The notes under the pieces are model-generated. The model searched no databases. It was not told the DNA's origin and worked only from the letters and a program-made list of their open reading frames with translations. 64,000 nucleotides of DNA, from positions 148,119 to 212,118 of the forward strand of contig CAIQDX010000102.1 of NCBI GenBank assembly GCA_903870685.1, in the 5' to 3' direction. The stretch comes from an uncultured Chitinophagaceae bacterium. Its GTDB lineage: Bacteria; Bacteroidota; Bacteroidia; Chitinophagales; Chitinophagaceae. The position numbers and the translations under genes are program-made. Below, piece after piece: positions 9,210 through 16,777 of the stretch (within the stretch, counting starts at the first letter, position 1; every line of letters starts with the position of its first letter).

Positions 9210-9300
9210 AAGTCCATTATTAAAATACGCTAATTCACTATTTAATTTCTTATTCACATTGCTTGAATAAATTAACAAGCACATTCTGTCTTTCACACTT

Positions 9301-9308
9301 TACTTTTG
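9301..9308 (+). promoter_or_regulatory. Possible -7 promoter element (TACTTTTG)
   Basis: TACTTTTG matches the Bacteroidetes TAnnTTTG consensus and ends six bases before the deacetylase ATG at 9315. No clear -33 TTTG box is seen at the expected distance. If functional, the transcript would have almost no 5' leader. Confidence 0.35.
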
Positions 9309-9314
9309 TAACAA

Positions 9315-10142
9315 ATGAAGAACATGAGAAATATTTATTTATCAGGATTTGCAGCCACATTGTTTTTGACGATAGCATGCAATAATGCACAACAAAAAAC
9401 CACAAATGTTGATTCAACAAAACTAATCAGTAAGCCTGTTCCGGGAACAGCAATCAAATACGACAGTTCGAAACGTTATATATATTTAACATGGGACGAT
9501 TCTCCTCAACCACCGGGTACGGTTAATTGTAAAACAGTTTTTAAAGAACAAAATATCAAAGCAACATTTTTCTCGGTTGGATTTAATCAAGTGGGTCCTT
9601 TCAAAAAAAGATTGATCGATTCTTTAAGAAATGAATATCCGCAATTTTTAATTGCTAATCATAGTTTCAGTCATGGTTTCAATGATAAGTATGCGAAATT
9701 TTATTCTTTACCCGATAGTGCTTACAACGATTTTATGAGGAATGAAAAAGAATTACAAATTCCAGTAAAGATCATTCGTTTACCGGGCAATAACACTTGG
9801 GCTTCGAATGGTGTTATTCATGGACAAAAATCCGATAATGCATTAATAAAAAAATTAGATGCTAACGGATATAAAATTATAGGTTGGGATATTGAATGGG
9901 CACAAAACGGAAAACAAAAACAGCCTAAAGAGAGTGCAACAGAAATGGCAAAAAGAGTAAATCAAAAATTTGAAGATGGCAATACGTTTGAGCAAAATGC
10001 CATTGTTATTTTATCGCACGACAGGTTATTTGAGAAGAAACAATTTGCCGATTCGCTTTCGAGATTTATTCAAATACTGAAACAAGATCCACGCAATGTT
10101 TTTGAAACCATTGATCATTATCCGCTGGTTCAGCGTAAATAA
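9315..10142 (+). CDS. Polysaccharide deacetylase family lipoprotein (NodB-like)
   Basis: A 275-residue exported protein with a NodB/CE4-type deacetylase fold. Residues 1-21 form a hydrophobic leader ending TIAC, so C22 is a probable lipoprotein cysteine. Metal-site motif 1 is YLTWDDSP (D61 and D62), a variant of the usual TFDDGP, and motif 2 is NHSFSH (H116 and H120), the zinc-binding H-x3-H. Later motifs include IRLPGNN (~RxPG) and AIVILSHDRLF (~LxHD) near the end. The family removes N- or O-acetyl groups from cell-wall or exopolysaccharides. The start is only three bases upstream of the SET gene's region in operon terms: its stop lies three bases before that gene, so the two are likely co-transcribed. 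The substrate is unknown. The tryptophan and serine in motif 1 are unusual, but the metal ligands are kept. Confidence 0.88.
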   Translation: MKNMRNIYLSGFAATLFLTIACNNAQQKTTNVDSTKLISKPVPGTAIKYDSSKRYIYLTWDDSPQPPGTVNCKTVFKEQNIKATFFSVGFNQVGPFKKRLIDSLRNEYPQFLIANHSFSHGFNDKYAKFYSLPDSAYNDFMRNEKELQIPVKIIRLPGNNTWASNGVIHGQKSDNALIKKLDANGYKIIGWDIEWAQNGKQKQPKESATEMAKRVNQKFEDGNTFEQNAIVILSHDRLFEKKQFADSLSRFIQILKQDPRNVFETIDHYPLVQRK

Positions 10143-10145
10143 TTT

Positions 10146-10565
10146 ATGACGAAAGAAGAATTACTGAATGATCTTAGGAACGAAACCTGGGTTGCGCTGA
10201 AAGCCTCTCCTATTCACGGTATTGGCGTATTTGCAATTCGTGATATTCCGAAAGGTTGCAATAACTTTTTTTCGAAGAATGTTGGAGAATGGATCAAGGT
10301 TCCAATTTCGGAAATTGAAAAATTACCATCGCATTCAAAAGATTTAATTGAAACTTATTGTTTGTACGATGAGGAAAATTATTTTGTTCCTGATTATGGT
10401 TTTAAAGTAATGGATATAGTTAATTATTTAAATCATTCAAATAATCCCAATATTATTTCTGTGAATGATGGAGTTTATTTTGAAACGATCAGAGATATTA
10501 AATGCGGCGAAGAATTATTAATTAATTATGGCGAAATAGTTGATGGTGTTGATGATTATAAATGA
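10146..10565 (+). CDS. SET domain-containing protein
   Basis: A 139-residue stand-alone SET domain, a fold that uses S-adenosylmethionine to methylate lysines. Visible motifs are HGIGVFAIRDIPKGC (N-terminal SET strand), VNYLNHSNNPN (the NHS-x-x-PN motif, ~residues 92-102) and CGEELLINYG (the GEEL..xYG motif, ~118-128). There is no signal peptide, so it acts in the cytoplasm. It begins three bases after the deacetylase stop and probably shares its mRNA. Small bacterial SET proteins of this size are known, but their targets are mostly unknown. The function beyond predicted protein methyltransferase cannot be stated. Confidence 0.88.
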   Translation: MTKEELLNDLRNETWVALKASPIHGIGVFAIRDIPKGCNNFFSKNVGEWIKVPISEIEKLPSHSKDLIETYCLYDEENYFVPDYGFKVMDIVNYLNHSNNPNIISVNDGVYFETIRDIKCGEELLINYGEIVDGVDDYK

Positions 10566-10578
10566 TGCCATAAGTTAT

Positions 10579-10637
10579 GCTGCACAAGAGTGCGACGCAA
10601 CAAAAGTTGAATTGAAATACAAAAGCTGGTAACAAAA
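10579..10637 (+). repeat. Dispersed repeat, copy 3
   Basis: GCTGCACAAGAGTGCGACGC leads into AAC, then TTGAAATACAAAAGCTGGTA. The perfect core is GTGCGACGCAAC. It begins 14 bases after the SET stop codon and runs directly into the next terminator. Confidence 0.8.
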
Positions 10638-10672
10638 AAATCCTGCTGCAAAATTGTAACAGGATTTTTTTA
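10634..10672. terminator. Bidirectional terminator between SET gene and EF-G-like gene
   Basis: AAATCCTG pairs with CAGGATTT across a 14-base loop, with an A run on the left and a T run on the right. It can serve both converging genes. Confidence 0.75.
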
Positions 10673-10683
10673 TTGAAAACATT

Positions 10684-12819
10684 TTACGCTTCTATCACTT
10701 CGGCTTCTTTATTATAAGCTTCGGTTAATTTCTTTTGCAGATCGAAAGGCACAGGCGAATAATTATCAAACTTCATTCTGAATCTTGCACGTCCCTGCGA
10801 TAAAGAACGCAATGTTGAAGCATACTGATACATTTCAGCATAAGGAACTTTTGCTTTCACAACTGTAAAATGACCTTCGGCATCAAAGCCTTCAACAATG
10901 GCACGGCGTGTTTGCAGATCGCCCATAATATTTCCTGTTAATTCATCCGGACATAAAACTTCCAGCATATAAACAGGTTCTAACAACTGAGGATCGGCAT
11001 GTTGAAATGCATCTTTAAATGCCATAATACCAGCTAATTTAAAAGCCATATCATTACTGTCAACAGGATGCATCTTTCCATCAAAAACACTAACACGAAT
11101 ATCTCTTACGTAAGAACCGGTCAATGGTCCTTCCTGCATTTTTTCCATCACACCTTTCATGATCGATGGTAAAAATCGAAGATCTATTACACCGCCAACA
11201 ATACAATTAAAATAAACCAATTTACCGCCCCAAGCCAATGGATATTCATCTCTGCCGCGAACATTTAATCCAACAGGGTCAGGCATTCCTTGATACCATG
11301 GTTCAATGCGCAAAGTAACTTCACCAAACTGTCCGGCACCACCCGATTGTTTTTTATGACGATAACTTGCATCGGCAGATTTGCGTATCGTTTCTCTGTA
11401 AGCAATTTTTGGTTTAAAGAATTGTACATCCAATTTATATGAATGTTCCAATTTCCATTTAATAACATTTAAATGCATATCACCCTGGCAATGCAATAAA
11501 GTTTGTTTCAACTCTCCTGAAACTTCAACCGACATTGTTGGATCCTCTTCTTTTAATTGATGAAGAGCAGTTGCTAATTTATCTTCTTCACCACGTTTCG
11601 CATTAGCAATTGCGATACTCATTTTAGGAGTTGGAAAAACGATTGGTTCCAATTCTATTTGTTTTCCCTTTTCGTGTAAAGTATTATTGGTATGCGTATT
11701 TTTTAATTTTAAAGTAGCACCAATATCACCGGCAACTAATTCGGTTACATTATTTCTTTTATTTCCTTCCACCACAAATAACTGATTTAATTTTTCAACA
11801 GCATCAGTTGTTTCATTCACTAATTCCATTCCGCTTTTAACTGTACCGGAATAAACTTTAAAGAAACTAAGATCACCGATGTGAGGTTCAGAAATTGTTT
11901 TATAAATAAAAATACATGCAGGCCCGTTTGCATCGCATGGCAATAGTTTTCCTGCTTTTGTTTTTTGCGGCGGCATTTCGTTTGCAGGCGGGCAAACATT
12001 ATCAATAAATCCCATCAATCTTCCTGCGCCCATATTTTGTTTTGCAGAAATACAGAACACCGGAAATAAATCGTGACGCAACATAGAAAGGTGTAATCCT
12101 TCTTTCATTTCATCTTCAGTCAACTCACCTTTATCAAAATATTTCTCCATCAAAGCTTCATCGTTAGTTGCAATAGCTTCAATTAATTCTTTGTGCAGTG
12201 TTTCAGCTTTTTCTTTTTCAGCATTTGGTATTGGTAATTTTTTTGGTTTACCGCCTTCGGCGGAATATTCATACAATACCATATTCAACACATCAACAAT
12301 TTGATTAAAACCTTCGCCCTGATTCAATGGGTATTGCGCCACAACAATATGATTGCCGAAATGATTTTTTGCTTCTCTTACAGTTTTATCAAAATCGGCT
12401 TTGCTATGATCTAATTGATTGATAGCAAGTATAGTTGGCGTTTTAAATTGATCTGTATATTCCATGATGATATCAGTACCTACTTCAACACCCATAGCAG
12501 CATTTAATAACACAACCCCCGTATCAGCAACACGCAAAGCACTAATTACTTCCCCGGCAAAATCATCATATCCCGGAGTATCAATAATGTTTATTTTAAA
12601 TCCTCGCCAACGCGTATGTAATAATTTTGAAAAAATAGAATTACCCCTTTCCTGTTCTAATTCTGTGTAATCACTAACTGTGTTTTTTTCTTCAATAGTT
12701 CCGCGGCGATTGATTAACCCTGCTTCAAATAACATACTTTCGGCTAAGGTTGTTTTACCGCTGCCGGAATGTCCAAGCAGCGCAATGTTTTTGACGTGAG
12801 CGGTATCAAACTCTGGCAT
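10684..12819 (-). CDS. Elongation factor G-like translational GTPase
   Basis: A ~711-residue EF-G-like GTPase, read from MPEFDTAHVKN. An upstream in-frame ATG at 12861 would add 14 residues that do not resemble the family. The P-loop GHSGSGKTT lies at ~16-24 and the G3 motif DTPGYDDF at ~80, but G4 is NQLDH instead of NKxD, and the switch region reads ERGNSIFSKL instead of the usual RGITI. EF-G domains II-V are all present, including the domain IV core SGGAGQFGEVTLRIEP and the end RFRMKFDNYSPVP. The changes match EF-G-like paralogues that accompany the main FusA in Bacteroidetes, so this is probably an accessory factor and not the main translocase. It is monocistronic between a bidirectional terminator and a divergent GNAT gene. 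Confidence 0.9.
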   Translation of the reverse strand: MPEFDTAHVKNIALLGHSGSGKTTLAESMLFEAGLINRRGTIEEKNTVSDYTELEQERGNSIFSKLLHTRWRGFKINIIDTPGYDDFAGEVISALRVADTGVVLLNAAMGVEVGTDIIMEYTDQFKTPTILAINQLDHSKADFDKTVREAKNHFGNHIVVAQYPLNQGEGFNQIVDVLNMVLYEYSAEGGKPKKLPIPNAEKEKAETLHKELIEAIATNDEALMEKYFDKGELTEDEMKEGLHLSMLRHDLFPVFCISAKQNMGAGRLMGFIDNVCPPANEMPPQKTKAGKLLPCDANGPACIFIYKTISEPHIGDLSFFKVYSGTVKSGMELVNETTDAVEKLNQLFVVEGNKRNNVTELVAGDIGATLKLKNTHTNNTLHEKGKQIELEPIVFPTPKMSIAIANAKRGEEDKLATALHQLKEEDPTMSVEVSGELKQTLLHCQGDMHLNVIKWKLEHSYKLDVQFFKPKIAYRETIRKSADASYRHKKQSGGAGQFGEVTLRIEPWYQGMPDPVGLNVRGRDEYPLAWGGKLVYFNCIVGGVIDLRFLPSIMKGVMEKMQEGPLTGSYVRDIRVSVFDGKMHPVDSNDMAFKLAGIMAFKDAFQHADPQLLEPVYMLEVLCPDELTGNIMGDLQTRRAIVEGFDAEGHFTVVKAKVPYAEMYQYASTLRSLSQGRARFRMKFDNYSPVPFDLQKKLTEAYNKEAEVIEA

Positions 12820-12971
12820 AGCAAATATTTTTATGGTGAATATATAAGCTGATAACAGCAATTAAATTTAACCAAGTTAATCGGATTAAAAAATAGGAAA
12901 AATGAGTAAAATCATCTTTCTTAAATTTTTAAACCCTTATTTATTTAATTTGACGATTAGATATTTATTGT

Positions 12972-13493
12972 ATGACTGATGGTCTTAAAATCTTACCGGC
13001 AGGCTTAACTGATATTGCTTCTTTAGTAGCATTAGTTAATAGTGCATATCGGGGTGAGAGTTCCAAAAAAGGATGGACCACCGAAGCTGATTTATTAGGA
13101 GGAATAAGAACAAATGAAATAACTCTTACTTCAATCTTAAAAAATCCAAACAATATAATTTTAAAGTGTTGTGATATTGATGAAAATATTATTGGTTGTG
13201 TTCATCTACAACATCAGCATAAAAAAATTTATTTAGGAATGTTAACGGTTTCGCCGCAATTACAGGCAAAAGGAATTGGCAAATTATTATTAAACGCTTC
13301 TGAAAAATATGCGATAAAATATAATTTTGAAGCGATCATAATGACCGTTATTTCTGTTCGTAAAGAATTAATTGCATGGTATGAAAGAAGGGGTTATATA
13401 AACACAAAAGAAACAAAACCTTTTCCGAAAGACTCAAACTTCGGTATCCCAAAACAAGACTTGGAATTCATCGTTATGGAAAAGAAATTTTAA
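12972..13493 (+). CDS. GNAT family N-acetyltransferase
   Basis: A 173-residue GNAT enzyme that moves an acetyl group from acetyl-CoA to an amine. The acetyl-CoA-binding motif A is clear as LTVSPQLQAKGIGKLLL (~residues 92-108, Q/R-x-x-G-x-G). The preceding strand is IIGCVHLQHQ, and the C-terminal motif is AWYERRGYINTKET, typical of the family's last strands. No signal peptide is present. It stands alone and divergent from the EF-G-like gene across 152 bp counted from that gene's chosen start. Substrate specificity is not readable from the sequence. Confidence 0.88.
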   Translation: MTDGLKILPAGLTDIASLVALVNSAYRGESSKKGWTTEADLLGGIRTNEITLTSILKNPNNIILKCCDIDENIIGCVHLQHQHKKIYLGMLTVSPQLQAKGIGKLLLNASEKYAIKYNFEAIIMTVISVRKELIAWYERRGYINTKETKPFPKDSNFGIPKQDLEFIVMEKKF

Positions 13494-13595
13494 ATTCTAA
13501 TTCTTCATATAAATAAGATTTAAATAATGTTAACGTTCGATTAGTTAAATTGTCCCCGATTTTGTTACCAATTATTTTGCAAACAGCAATCGAAT

Positions 13596-15449
13596 ATGTT
13601 TCTTGATGTAAAGCGAATTTCTTTAATTGTATTTCTGTTTTTCCAATTATCCATGGTCATAGCACAGGATAATAAAAATAACAGCGATACATTTTTTCTA
13701 GCAAAGAAGAAGGGATGGTTAGGAAAATTGGGGCAAAGTATTTCTGTAAATGGAAACAATTCAGATTCAACTTCTCTTTCTGTTGTTAAAAACGTTCATC
13801 CATTTTTAATTTACAAAGGAAATATCATAAGAAAAATAGTTGTGAATAAAGTTGTGTTTGGAGAATCTATAAACGATACCGGAAATGTTATACAAAATTT
13901 CTTCAATGAAGTTGCTCAAAAATTGCATGTAAGCACAAAAGAAAAAATAATTAGAAATAATTTATTTTTTAAATCGGGCGATTCTCTCTATCCTTATTTA
14001 ATGGCAGATAATGAAAGATTTTTGAGAGACATTCCTTATTTGCAAGATGCAAGAATCACCGTTCGAAAAGTTAATAAAAGAAATGCAGCTTCTGATTCGG
14101 TTGATATTGTTGTACGTTATAAAGATGTGTTTCCAATAAGTGGTCAGCTATTAGTAGATAATGCAAGTAGTTTTTTTTTGGAAGGAACCGATGATAATTT
14201 TCTTGGTGAGGGAGACAGAATATTAATGCAAACGCTTTATGATTTTAAAAGAAATCCAATAGCAGGTTTTGCGTTAGAATATACCAAAAGAAATATCAAA
14301 GGCAGTTTTGTTGATTTTACTGCAGGCTATCAAAACCTTTATCCAGCCTTCAATAGCGGCCGAAGAGAAGAAAATAATGTTTATACTCGGCTTACGCTTC
14401 CGTTGGTGAGTCCGTATCGTTTATGGGTAGGTGCTTTTGAATCGTCGCTTCATTTTACACGAAACGATTATATTAATGATTCATTATTTCGGTCCGACTT
14501 TAACTATCGTTACACAACATTTGACGGATGGGTTGGTTATAATATCAGTGCAAAGTATTTATTGCACGATCCGCAAAATAAAAGAGTAAAAGAATTTATT
14601 GCATTGAGAGCTATCAACACTAATTTTTTGCAAACACCAACTAAATATAATACTGTTTACAATTATTTATATGCTAATCAAACAAGTGTTTTGGGAGCCT
14701 ATACTGTTTTTAAACAAGATTATTATCGCACATCTTTTATTTATGGATTTGGGAGAAATGAAGATATACCCGAAGGTTTTAATGCATCTGTTATAACAGG
14801 ATTAACGAATAAAGATCAATATGTACGCCCCTATCTCGGCATTGATCTACAAAAAAATAATTTTAGTCAACACAAAGATTATTTCAATTTTAATTTACGA
14901 GCAGGAAGTTATTTTTATAATGGGAAACTTCAGGATTTTAGTTTACTTGCAAGTTTGGAATCTTTTTCAAAACTGAGAAGAATCAATAATTCAAAATGGC
15001 TGATCAGACATTTTATCAATGGTAGTTTTACGCAACAAATCAATACTTTTTTAAATCAACCATTAGTTTTGAACAGTGCTTTCGGTATTCCTGAATTTGC
15101 AAACCCTGATACGTTATCTTCATCAAGGCTAACTATAAATACTCAATCTGTATTTTTTAATACTTGGAAATTTTTTGGATTTAATTTTGCTCCATTCAGT
15201 TTTGCTAGTGCTTGTTATTTAAAACCAATGGGTGTACCAATCAATAACGGCAATGTGTACACAAGTGTTGGTGCAGGTGTAAGAACAAGAAACGAGAATT
15301 TAGTGTTTGGTACCATCGAACTAAAAATATTTTATTTCCCAAAAACAACTATTGGTATGAGTTCTTTCAATATCACACTAAATAGTAATCTCCAGTTTAA
15401 ATATAATAGCCAGTTTATTAAACGGCCCGATTTTGTTATTGTTAATTAA
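13596..15449 (+). CDS. Outer membrane beta-barrel protein, BamA/TamA-like
   Basis: A 617-residue outer-membrane protein. A signal peptide covers residues 1-25 (ending VIAQ). The next ~150 residues resemble a POTRA-like module (IIRKIVVNKVVFGES...FFKSGDSLYPYLMADNERFL), as in Omp85-type proteins, where an ..L..LPY..DARI pattern precedes the barrel. From ~175 onward the sequence alternates polar and aromatic residues in amphipathic strands (for example GQLLVDNASSFFLEG and LRAGSYFYNGKLQDFSLLAS), consistent with a transmembrane barrel. The end QFIKRPDFVIVN is shorter than a normal BamA tail. It probably takes part in envelope biogenesis, but the client is unknown. A DUF2911 gene follows 37 bases later and may be in the same operon. 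Confidence 0.75.
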   Translation: MFLDVKRISLIVFLFFQLSMVIAQDNKNNSDTFFLAKKKGWLGKLGQSISVNGNNSDSTSLSVVKNVHPFLIYKGNIIRKIVVNKVVFGESINDTGNVIQNFFNEVAQKLHVSTKEKIIRNNLFFKSGDSLYPYLMADNERFLRDIPYLQDARITVRKVNKRNAASDSVDIVVRYKDVFPISGQLLVDNASSFFLEGTDDNFLGEGDRILMQTLYDFKRNPIAGFALEYTKRNIKGSFVDFTAGYQNLYPAFNSGRREENNVYTRLTLPLVSPYRLWVGAFESSLHFTRNDYINDSLFRSDFNYRYTTFDGWVGYNISAKYLLHDPQNKRVKEFIALRAINTNFLQTPTKYNTVYNYLYANQTSVLGAYTVFKQDYYRTSFIYGFGRNEDIPEGFNASVITGLTNKDQYVRPYLGIDLQKNNFSQHKDYFNFNLRAGSYFYNGKLQDFSLLASLESFSKLRRINNSKWLIRHFINGSFTQQINTFLNQPLVLNSAFGIPEFANPDTLSSSRLTINTQSVFFNTWKFFGFNFAPFSFASACYLKPMGVPINNGNVYTSVGAGVRTRNENLVFGTIELKIFYFPKTTIGMSSFNITLNSNLQFKYNSQFIKRPDFVIVN

Positions 15450-15486
15450 ATAAATTCGAAGTAATTTCATCGCTCAAATAAAAAAA

Positions 15487-16008
15487 ATGAAGAAAATTAT
15501 TTCATTTGCTTTGATTGTAACAACATTTATCAGTTCTGTTGCAATGGCTCAGGATGACAAAAGCAAAAGACCTAGTCCACCTGCAAAAGCTGAAGCTACT
15601 TTGCAAAATGGAACAGTGATCAGTATCGATTACAGTCAACCATCAGTTAAAGGACGCACAGTAGGTAAAGACTTGGAACCTTTGTCTGGTAAGGTTTGGA
15701 GAACAGGTGCCAATGAAGCAACTGTTTTTGAAGTGAGTAAAGATGTGAAAATAGAAGGTCAATCTTTAAAGGCAGGAAAATATGGTTTGTTTACAATTGT
15801 TGATGGCGACAACTGGACAATTATTTTCAATAAAACCTGGAAACAATGGGGTGCTTTTACTTACAAAGAAAGTGATGATGTGTTGCGAGTAAAAGTTAGA
15901 AGTACTAAGTTAACTACAACATCGGAGCGCTTAACATTCACAATTTTCGCAAATGGTAAAGTAGAATTAAAATGGTCGGATATTGATGTTGCATTTAATA
16001 TTCAATAA
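15487..16008 (+). CDS. DUF2911 domain protein (short form)
   Basis: A 173-residue exported protein with a single DUF2911 domain, a family of unknown function common in Bacteroidetes. The signal peptide is residues 1-21 (ending VAMAQ). Conserved family blocks are visible: ISIDYSQPSVKGRTVGK, VWRTGANEATVFEVSKDV, KAGKYGLFTI and DNWTIIFNKTWKQWGAF. A paralogue at 21643 carries the same domain fused to a C-terminal repeat region. The gene follows the beta-barrel gene by 37 bases and is closed by a strong terminator, so the two may form one transcription unit. Function is unknown; the extracytoplasmic location is well supported. Confidence 0.88.
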   Translation: MKKIISFALIVTTFISSVAMAQDDKSKRPSPPAKAEATLQNGTVISIDYSQPSVKGRTVGKDLEPLSGKVWRTGANEATVFEVSKDVKIEGQSLKAGKYGLFTIVDGDNWTIIFNKTWKQWGAFTYKESDDVLRVKVRSTKLTTTSERLTFTIFANGKVELKWSDIDVAFNIQ

Positions 16009-16023
16009 ATCAAATTATTTTCT

Positions 16024-16060
16024 AAAAGCTGTGTAGCAATTAGCTGCACAGCTTTTTTAT
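16024..16060 (+). terminator. Rho-independent terminator after DUF2911 gene
   Basis: AAAAGCTGTGTAGC pairs with GCTGCACAGCTTTT (one mismatch) around AATTA and is followed by a T run, 16 bases after the stop codon. Confidence 0.88.
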
Positions 16061-16191
16061 TTTCTTGTCACTAAGTGAAGAATTTAAGCGACCTGTGAAA
16101 GATGTAACTTATTCTCGTAATTGTATAAGTTTTTGTTGGTTTAAGTTTTAATCTTTATCAAATCATTTAATACCACAAAACAAAACTAATT

Positions 16192-16635
16192 ATGAAAAAA
16201 ATTATCTACACTTTTTTAATCTCTTCAACATTCACATTATTTTTTGCAACAACAGTTTTTGGTTCAAACAGTTTTCCGAAATATCAAAAATTGGGTCCTG
16301 TTTACAGCACTGATACTTCTGGAAATAATGCAACTATTGATGCAATTACTTTAAGAAATGCAATAACAGAATTAAACAGTTTATCAAGACAAGAAAGAAA
16401 AAGCAGAATGAAAGAAGTAAAATCTGTATTGAAAGAATACAAAGCCCAAAAAGAACATGGCGATGATGTAAGCACTAACACAATTCTTCTTGTCATCTTA
16501 GCAATAATATTACCACCACTGGCCGTTTTCCTTCATGAAAATGCTTTAAACACAAGGTTCTGGATAAGCTTATTATTAACCTTGATATTTTGGTTACCGG
16601 GGGTAATCTATGCACTCATAGTAGTTTTAGGGTAA
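16192..16635 (+). CDS. Pmp3/YqaE family small membrane protein with N-terminal extension
   Basis: A 147-residue protein whose C-terminal ~55 residues form the Pmp3/YqaE (UPF0057) module: two transmembrane helices (NTILLVILAIILPPLAVFLH and FWISLLLTLIFWLPGVIYAL), with the characteristic PPLAVFL and LPGVIYA segments. Ahead of it lies a signal peptide (1-24, ending VFGS) and a ~70-residue polar region with an acidic/basic helix (LNSLSRQERKSRMKEVKSVL). Bacteroidetes commonly carry this extended form. Pmp3 proteins are linked to ion homeostasis and membrane stress in other organisms; the role here is not known. It is a single gene flanked by terminators on both sides. Confidence 0.85.
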   Translation: MKKIIYTFLISSTFTLFFATTVFGSNSFPKYQKLGPVYSTDTSGNNATIDAITLRNAITELNSLSRQERKSRMKEVKSVLKEYKAQKEHGDDVSTNTILLVILAIILPPLAVFLHENALNTRFWISLLLTLIFWLPGVIYALIVVLG

Positions 16636-16652
16636 TACTTTAATTAGTATTG

Positions 16653-16690
16653 TAACCTCTTTTGCTTTTGCAAAGGAGGTTTTTTATTTT
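16653..16690 (+). terminator. Rho-independent terminator after Pmp3-like gene
   Basis: AACCTCTTTTGC pairs with GCAAAGGAGGTT across TTTT and is followed by a T-rich tract. It runs straight into a dispersed repeat copy. Confidence 0.85.
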
Positions 16691-16743
16691 GTTACCGGCT
16701 TTCTGTTTTTTATGGCATCGCCTGTTGCGTCGCACTCTTCTAC
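16691..16743 (-). repeat. Dispersed repeat, copy 4
   Basis: GTTACCGGCTTTCTG, then ATGGCATCGCC, then the core TGTTGCGTCGCACTCTTCTA. It contains an ATG (16712) that opens the following long reading frame. Confidence 0.8.
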
Positions 16744-16777
16744 TTTAGTTTTATATTGCAACAATCATACTATAACA

